This document shows, piece after piece, positions 58,916 to 64,000 of a stretch of DNA of 64,000 bases. The translations under genes were made by a program, and so were the position numbers. The number at the start of each line of letters is the position of its first letter. Within the stretch, counting starts at the first letter, position 1. The stretch spans positions 53,035,667-53,099,666 of the forward strand of contig CM061067.1 of NCBI GenBank assembly GCA_030762895.1, written 5' to 3'. This DNA is from Sophora flavescens (lineage: Eukaryota; Streptophyta; Magnoliopsida; Fabales; Fabaceae). Under the pieces are notes generated by a model. The model saw only the letters and a list, made by a program, of their open reading frames with translations. It was not told where the DNA came from and made no database searches.

Positions 58916-61560
58916 AACCTTTACCGTCTAATGTATATTTTCCACTAGTGCCGAGAAAGAACTTCAACTTCCCCAAATCTTTGATGCTGAATCTGTCATC
59001 TAAGTATTGTTTAACTTGAGTAATCTCTGAAATGTCATCACCCGCCATCACAAGATCATCAACATACACCAGGATGGCTGTGAAACCCGAGGAACTTCTT
59101 TTAGTAAACAAGCTATAATCAGATTTGGACTGACAATACCCACGAATGATGAGGGATTCAGTGAGTTTTGCATTCCATTCCCTGCTTGCTTGTTTTAAGC
59201 CATATAGTGACTTATTTAGCTTGCAAACCAGAGATGAATCATGGACTTGGAGTCCTTGTGGCAGCTCCATGAATACCTCTTCATGTAAATCTCCATGGAG
59301 GAAGGCTGTGTTCAAGATGCCACTTGTTTGCAGCTACTAATGAGAGAAGAATTCTGACAGTGGTCATTTTGACCACTGGACTGAAAGTTTCCAGATAGTC
59401 AATCCCCTCAGTCTGTGTGTATCCCTTTGCAACTAAACGAGCCTTGTGTCTTTCTATGGTGCCATCTGCCTTTTGTTTTGTTTTAAAAACCCATTTGCAA
59501 ATGACAGTTCTTTTTCCGTGGTAATCTGGTTAATGTCCATGTGTGGTTCTTCTCAAGTGCGATCGGTTACGAGTTGATAGCATCTTGCCAATGTGCATGT
59601 GTTATGGCTTCTTGAAAATTCTTAGGTTCGGTGATAATAGACAAGGCAAGTGAATATTGTCTATGTTGATCCGATGATTGATGATAGGATAGAAAATTGG
59701 ATATGGGGTATTTCTTTGTTAGTGTCAGTCTTGCGATTTTGGTGGCAAGGCTGCAATGGTAGTCATTGAGGTAGGATGGACTTCTTCTGATTCTGGTGGA
59801 AACTCTAGTAGGATGGATTTGATTCGGTTGATCAGTAATTTCTGGTTCAGACAAAGATTGAATATGAGGCTTGGGCTCAGGTTGAGGTTGTTGATTTGGA
59901 GATTGAGGTTGAGGTTCAGCAATGTGGTTAGACTCAGTGTTGTGATTAGGCATTTGTGGTATGCATTCAAAATCAAACAGGTTTAGCTGAGTAACTGAGG
60001 GTAAGGTAGGAGGCGACTGAGAAATATGTGAGGGTTGTGTAATAGAGCTGATAAAACGATAGTTGAACTCATAGAACTGCACATTCCTGGAGATGAATAT
60101 CTCCCTTGTTTTTAGGTCATAAAGCAAGTATCCTTTGATTCCAGCTCTATAGCCTAAAAAAACACACTTTTTGGCCCTGCTGTCCAGTTTCTTTCTGTTT
60201 GCACTGACTGTGCTTGCATAACTGAGGCATCCAAAAGACCTTAGATGTGATAAAACAGGAAGTTTTCCATGCAAGATTTCATAGGGCGATGCATTGTTGA
60301 GAAACCTTGAAGGAATTATGTTGATCAAGAAGACTCCATGTGCAACAGCATAGTTCCAAAAAGTTTTGGGAAGTCCTGCTTGAAACATAAGTGCCCTTGT
60401 CATTGCAAGTATGTGTTGATGTTTTCTTTCAGTAATGCCATTTTGCTGAGGTGTTTCCACACAAGAACACTGGTGCATAATGCCATTTGTTGCTAGAAAT
60501 TCCTGCAGATCTTTGTTGGTGAACTCAGTTCCATTATCAGTCCTAATTGCTTTAATCTTGGCTTCAAATTGGTTATGAGCCATAGCAGTAAAGGACTTTA
60601 TTAAGTTTCCAGTCTCTGATTTCTGTTTCATGAAGTAGATCCAAGTATGCCTGGACTTGTCATCAACAACTGTTAGAAAATATCTATGACCATATATAGA
60701 TGGGCAAGCCAAGGGTCCCCATACATCCATGTGTACTAGATCAAAACAGTTATCAGACTTTGAAAAACTATCAGGAAAGGGTAGTCTCTTTTGCCTAGAG
60801 AAATGACATACATCACATGGTTTATGAGGATTAATGGCCTTAATGAAAGAATGAGATTTGTGTAAAATTGACATTTTATTATGTGATAGATGGCCTAGTC
60901 TAGTATGCCATACATCTGAATCAGAAGTGTGAACATTATTAACAACACTGTTAAGCAAAGAAACAGCAGGAACAACAACATCTTTATGAGACAAAGCAAC
61001 TTTATGAGTGGATAGAACATATAGTCCTCCCTTAGGTTCAGCTGCACCAATCATCTTCGATGAGATGGCATCCTGCATTAGGCATGCAGACTGAGTAAAA
61101 ATGAGTTTGCAATTCAATGAATTTACAAGCTTTGACACAGAAATCAAGTTGAAACCAAAAGAAGGTATGTAGAGTACATCATTTAAGAACATATTTTCAG
61201 AAAAGAAAATGGTTCCAGCAAACTGAGTTAAGATCTTGGTACCATTTGGCAATTTGACCATCACAGGTCTGATTTTCCTATAAAACTGAAATTGAGACAA
61301 GGTGTGACAGATGTGATATGTGGCACCCGTATCAAGGACCCAACTAGAACACTTGACATCATTAGAAACAGTGCATACTATACCTGATGCACGATGGTTA
61401 GAGGAAGTAGGCAGTGTGGTTAACTGATTTACTGTCTTGGGCTTGTCACTATGTTCCAGCATAGCCAAGATTGCTTTGTGCTGTTCAGGGGTAAATCCCA
61501 TAGGAGTTGATTCTTTATCTTCTTTGTATGATCTAGTATGTGATCTCATAGAAACTATAC

Positions 61561-62472
61561 TCATTGACCATCATCACTATCACTATCTTCCACTGCACAA
61601 TTAATCTTTCCCTTTCTGTAATTTGGGGGAAATCCATGCTTTTTGTAGCATGTATCAATGGTGTGGCCACATCTATTGCAGTGAGAGCAGAATCTTTTAT
61701 CTTTGCCATTTTTGTTTCTGTAACTACCCTTATCCTTTCCTTTATATCGCATATCCACAACATTAGAAATAACCCTAGGTTCATCAAGAACACAATTCAT
61801 CTGCCTTTCTTGCTGAATCAACATAGAAAAGGCTTGATCTATGGGAGGAAGGGGCTGCATCAACATTATCTGAGATCTCACAGCAGCATACTGCTCATTG
61901 AGCCCCTTCAAGAATCGTATCACATAATCATTGTCTCTATACACTTGAATAGTTGGAATTAGGTGACAATTACATGCAACTTGACACAAACATGGTGGAA
62001 TTGGTCTAAAAGTTTCCAATTCTTGCCACAAAATCATCAATTCAGTGTAAAAATATGTGATTGAAAGATCACCTTGCTTGAGAGCATATACTTGTTCTTG
62101 CAAATCTGCAATCTTGAAGACATCACCTTGATAAAACCTCTTCTTGAGATCACACCAGACCGCATGTTCTGTGTTCATCCATTGAACACTCCTAGCAAAC
62201 GAAGGATCTAGGGCATTCCTGATCCAAGAAAGAATCGTGATGTTGCACCTATCCCAAGCTCCATACAGCGGATCATTCACTTCTGGTTTCAGAATCGTTC
62301 CATCAAGAAATCGCATCATGTTCTTTGATCTCAATGCCAAGGACATCGCCATTGACCACTCATGATAATTGTTCTTTGTCAATTGTGTGGAAATGAGAAC
62401 AGTTCCAGCACTATCACTCGCATGAAGAAAATAAGGGTTTTCATAAGGGTTGTTAACCTCAAGGTTTGCCAT
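61561..62472 (-). CDS. Copia gag
   Basis: ATG at 62472 (plus-strand cat at 62470-62472) is chosen over the upstream ATG at 62541. Copia gag N-termini usually resemble MANLEVNNPYENPYFLHASD, and the upstream extension is a hydrophobic stretch without counterpart. The Retrotran_gag region (QLTKNNYHEWSMAMSLALRS, AVWCDLKKRFYQGD, IRFLKGLNEQYAAVRSQIM) is complete and ends in a CCHC zinc knuckle (CSHCNRCGHTIDTC). The stop overlaps the pol ATG in a 4-base ATGA, so pol is in another frame, which is unusual for copia, where a single frame is common. About 303 codons, uninterrupted. It forms the capsid and binds element RNA. Confidence 0.87.
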   Translation of the reverse strand: MANLEVNNPYENPYFLHASDSAGTVLISTQLTKNNYHEWSMAMSLALRSKNMMRFLDGTILKPEVNDPLYGAWDRCNITILSWIRNALDPSFARSVQWMNTEHAVWCDLKKRFYQGDVFKIADLQEQVYALKQGDLSITYFYTELMILWQELETFRPIPPCLCQVACNCHLIPTIQVYRDNDYVIRFLKGLNEQYAAVRSQIMLMQPLPPIDQAFSMLIQQERQMNCVLDEPRVISNVVDMRYKGKDKGSYRNKNGKDKRFCSHCNRCGHTIDTCYKKHGFPPNYRKGKINCAVEDSDSDDGQ

Positions 62473-62573
62473 GACAATCAAGAACAGTTGATCGAAAGAA
62501 AAAGGGAAAAAAGAGATATGAAAAAGAAGAGAAGATAACAATGGAAACAGAGACGCAGCAGAGCTCCAATTAA

Positions 62574-62589
62574 TGGAGCTCTGATACCA
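62574..62589 (-). promoter_or_regulatory. Primer-binding site of the copia element, tRNA-iMet type
   Basis: Minus strand TGGTATCAGAGCTCCA, immediately next to the 5' LTR. Confidence 0.93.
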
Positions 62590-62910
62590 TGTAGAAATTC
62601 ATGGCAGCAAAGTTGAATGATGCAGAGCAAGGAAGAAGATGGAAATATGCATATGGCATTTTGCCTTGAACAATCAATTGATTGAAAGAATCTAAGAGAG
62701 ATATTACAAAGAAATGAACTCTCTACTTAACTAAAGAATCATTGCTGCTAGCTATATATAAGTAAAGCTGACTAACTAAGAAGCAACAGAAAACAGAAAA
62801 CTAACTGCTAACTAACTACTGAAAGCAGAAAATTAACTAACTAACTAACTAACTCTAACAGAAAACTAACTGTTAAATATGGCATGTGTTTTAAATAGAA
62901 AACTTCAACA
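62590..62910 (-). repeat. 5' LTR of the copia element
   Basis: 321 bp. Differs by eye from 50707-51023 only by one additional ctaa unit in the ctaactaactaa run. Transcription from it would proceed leftward into gag. Confidence 0.93.
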
Positions 62911-62915
62911 CTAAA

Positions 62916-63336
62916 AAGAAAAACAGTGCGAGAATACTTTCTTACAGCATTCTTCTTCAATTTCCACTGCAGTCTAACATGTGTAACACACGTGAAGAAG
63001 AGTAAGAAAGCATGAAAAATATGGGAGGACTATGCGTATTTCATTTAACACCAAGTCAGCTCTATGCCTTCATTAGATTAAATGGAAATTTTTGACTTTT
63101 TGAACTTCTGTTTTTCGGTATATATCAGATCATAGATGCCTAAAAAAAGAAAAAGAAAATGAAAAATGGCATCAGACATAAGAGGCCGCGGCTTGCCTCA
63201 TGCTAACCGCACCTCCATAACAAAGTCCCTACAAGATTTCATTTCAGTGAAAAATATAATCTCACACCCACATATTAACATTAAATTTTAATTTATATGA
63301 AGAAGCGATGCGTTTGCACGCTAGCATAATCTTTTC
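62916..63336. other. Intergenic spacer
   Basis: No gene or repeat recognised between the copia element and CACTA element 4. Confidence 0.45.
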
Positions 63337-64000
63337 ACTAGTGCAGAAAAGGGATTCTACATCGGAGTTTACACATCGGTTTATTAGAAACCGATGTGTA
63401 AAACGAGGCGGTGGCATTTTTGAAATTAAAACCAAAGTATTACACATCGGTTTAGAGAATAACCGATGTGTAAAAAGTTTTCACATCGGTTATTTCTAAC
63501 GGATGTTTAAAATTAACATAAAAAAAATTTAAAGTCAGAATTTTTAACATTATACATCGGTTCTTCATTAACCGATGTGTAAAATAGTGATTAACCACAT
63601 CGGTTTCTAAATAACCGATGTAGAAAATTATAAAGAAAAAAAATAGAAATTAAAATCTTACTTTTACACATCGGTTTATATTAACCGATGTATAAAATTT
63701 AAAAAAAAATCAGAAGATAAAAGTTTAATGTTTACACATCGGTTTTACAATAACCGATGTGTATAACATTGTTAACACATCGGTTTTTCATATAACCGAT
63801 GTGTAATATTCCCAATTTTTCTCTTTCCCTCCTTCTATTCCACGCCCTACCCATTCTTCAGTTTATGAACCCTAGCTAAAATAGAAAACACTCCCTCCCT
63901 CTGCTAACCCGCGTTCATCTCCTCCGTCATCTCCTCCCTTGTCTCCAACCCAACCTCTGCCTCCGCTAACACTCCCATTCTTTCTCTGCTAACGCGCGGC
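63337..64000. mobile_element. CACTA element 4, left end only (AACCGATGT-type repeats)
   Basis: Starts CACTAGTGCAGAAAAGG and is followed by many acacatcggttt / aaccgatgtgtaaaa inverted pairs up to about 63810, then a GC-richer segment (ctccgtcatctcctcc). This is the architecture of the other CACTA elements here, with its own subterminal motif. The rest lies beyond the window, so neither right end nor target duplication can be checked. Confidence 0.75.

Larger units (their letters stand above)
51878..58950 (-). mobile_element. CACTA element 3 (ACGTCAGTT-type subterminal repeats)
   Basis: Both ends are the 8-bp palindrome CACTAGTG (cactagtgcaataagtg and, inverted, cactagtggaaaatata). The 3-bp duplication ccg flanks it (51875-51877, 58951-58953), and the host RT frame is continuous across the empty site. 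Arrays of acgtcagtt / aactgacgt occur at 51897-52280, 56380-56600, 57485-57785 and 58665-58915, mostly as inverted pairs. One multi-exon gene lies on the minus strand (55484-52534). No TNPD-type transposase is found, so this is a non-autonomous derivative. Confidence 0.93.
51031..61564 (-). pseudogene. Copia pol: protease, integrase, RT, RNase H (disrupted)
   Basis: From 61564 the frame carries the protease active site (WVLDTGATYHIC), the GAG-pre-integrase region (VWHTRLGHLSHNKM), and the integrase core with DVWGPL, TDNGTEF and PQQNGITERK, to a stop at 59567. RT sequence follows in shifted frames (about 59520-59330). It then opens again from 59315, with SLYGLKQASREWN and the catalytic YVDD (ILVYVDDLVMAGDD), and breaks at 58950 where CACTA element 3 is inserted. 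It resumes at 51877 with the RT end (GRLLYLTHTRPDICFAVSQL) and RNase H (IIYCDNQAARHIA, HERTKHIEMDCHLVRDKI, QVADILTKPL), ending at 51031. Besides the insertion there is a stop at 59567, shifts near 59500 and 51320-51480, and a small deletion near 59325 that removes the segment holding the first RT catalytic aspartate. Confidence 0.9.
50707..62910 (-). mobile_element. Young Ty1-copia retrotransposon, split by CACTA element 3
   Basis: LTRs at 50707-51023 and 62590-62910 (TGTTGAAG...TTTCTACA on the minus strand) are identical by eye except for one extra ctaa unit. A perfect 5-bp duplication ctaaa flanks the element (50702-50706, 62911-62915). The primer-binding site for tRNA-iMet abuts the right LTR and a G-rich purine tract abuts the left. 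Gag and pol read right to left in copia order (protease, integrase, RT, RNase H). Without the inserted CACTA the element would be about 5.1 kb. Confidence 0.95.

Overview
The window is AT-rich plant nuclear DNA, almost certainly from a eudicot. The element families (tRNA-iMet- and tRNA-Asp-primed LTR elements, a Cassandra-type 5S element, Stowaway MITEs, hATs with TAGAGGTGGG termini, several CACTA families) would fit a legume, but nothing in the window fixes the species. I see no intact cellular gene. Every substantial open reading frame I could interpret belongs to a transposable element or to a gene fragment carried by one, so this is a gene-poor, transposon-dense interval.

Layout. 886-5695 is a CACTA element (3-bp TSD GAA) carrying exon-like host fragments, one resembling the C-terminus of a UbiE/MENG-type methyltransferase. 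5925-6545 is a MITE with a long (TA)n tract. 7002-10798 is a nearly complete hAT element (8-bp TSD GGTGTAAT) with a three-exon transposase gene broken by one frameshift. 11.9-13.2 kb holds two MITE candidates. 15.07-21.2 kb is a decayed LINE on the minus strand.

21.36-41.55 kb is a four-level nest. The outermost is an element with roughly 0.4-kb terminal inverted repeats carrying a PPR-gene fragment. In it lies a coding-free LTR element (23353-41018). In that lies a 14.3-kb CACTA element (23976-38268, TSD ATC) with TNPD- and TNPA-like pseudogenes. In its TNPD gene lies a tRNA-Asp-primed gypsy-type element (29044-34524) whose 3' LTR is folded back on itself, so the element carries a U3 end at both termini.

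41.55-50.6 kb is mostly anonymous AT-rich DNA with a tRNA-derived SINE, two Stowaway MITEs, a Cassandra solo LTR with its 5S-rRNA-like segment, and two non-autonomous hATs. 50707-62910 is a young Ty1-copia element (TSD CTAAA, LTRs identical by eye except one 4-bp repeat unit), split in its reverse transcriptase by a third CACTA (51878-58950, TSD CCG) encoding a fusion of a transposase-associated domain and a Ulp1-like peptidase. A fourth CACTA family starts at 63337 and runs off the window.

Functionally the genes are retrotransposon gag/pol and DNA-transposon transposases; nearly all carry stops or frameshifts, so most copies look non-autonomous. The insertion order can be read from the nesting and from the target-site duplications.
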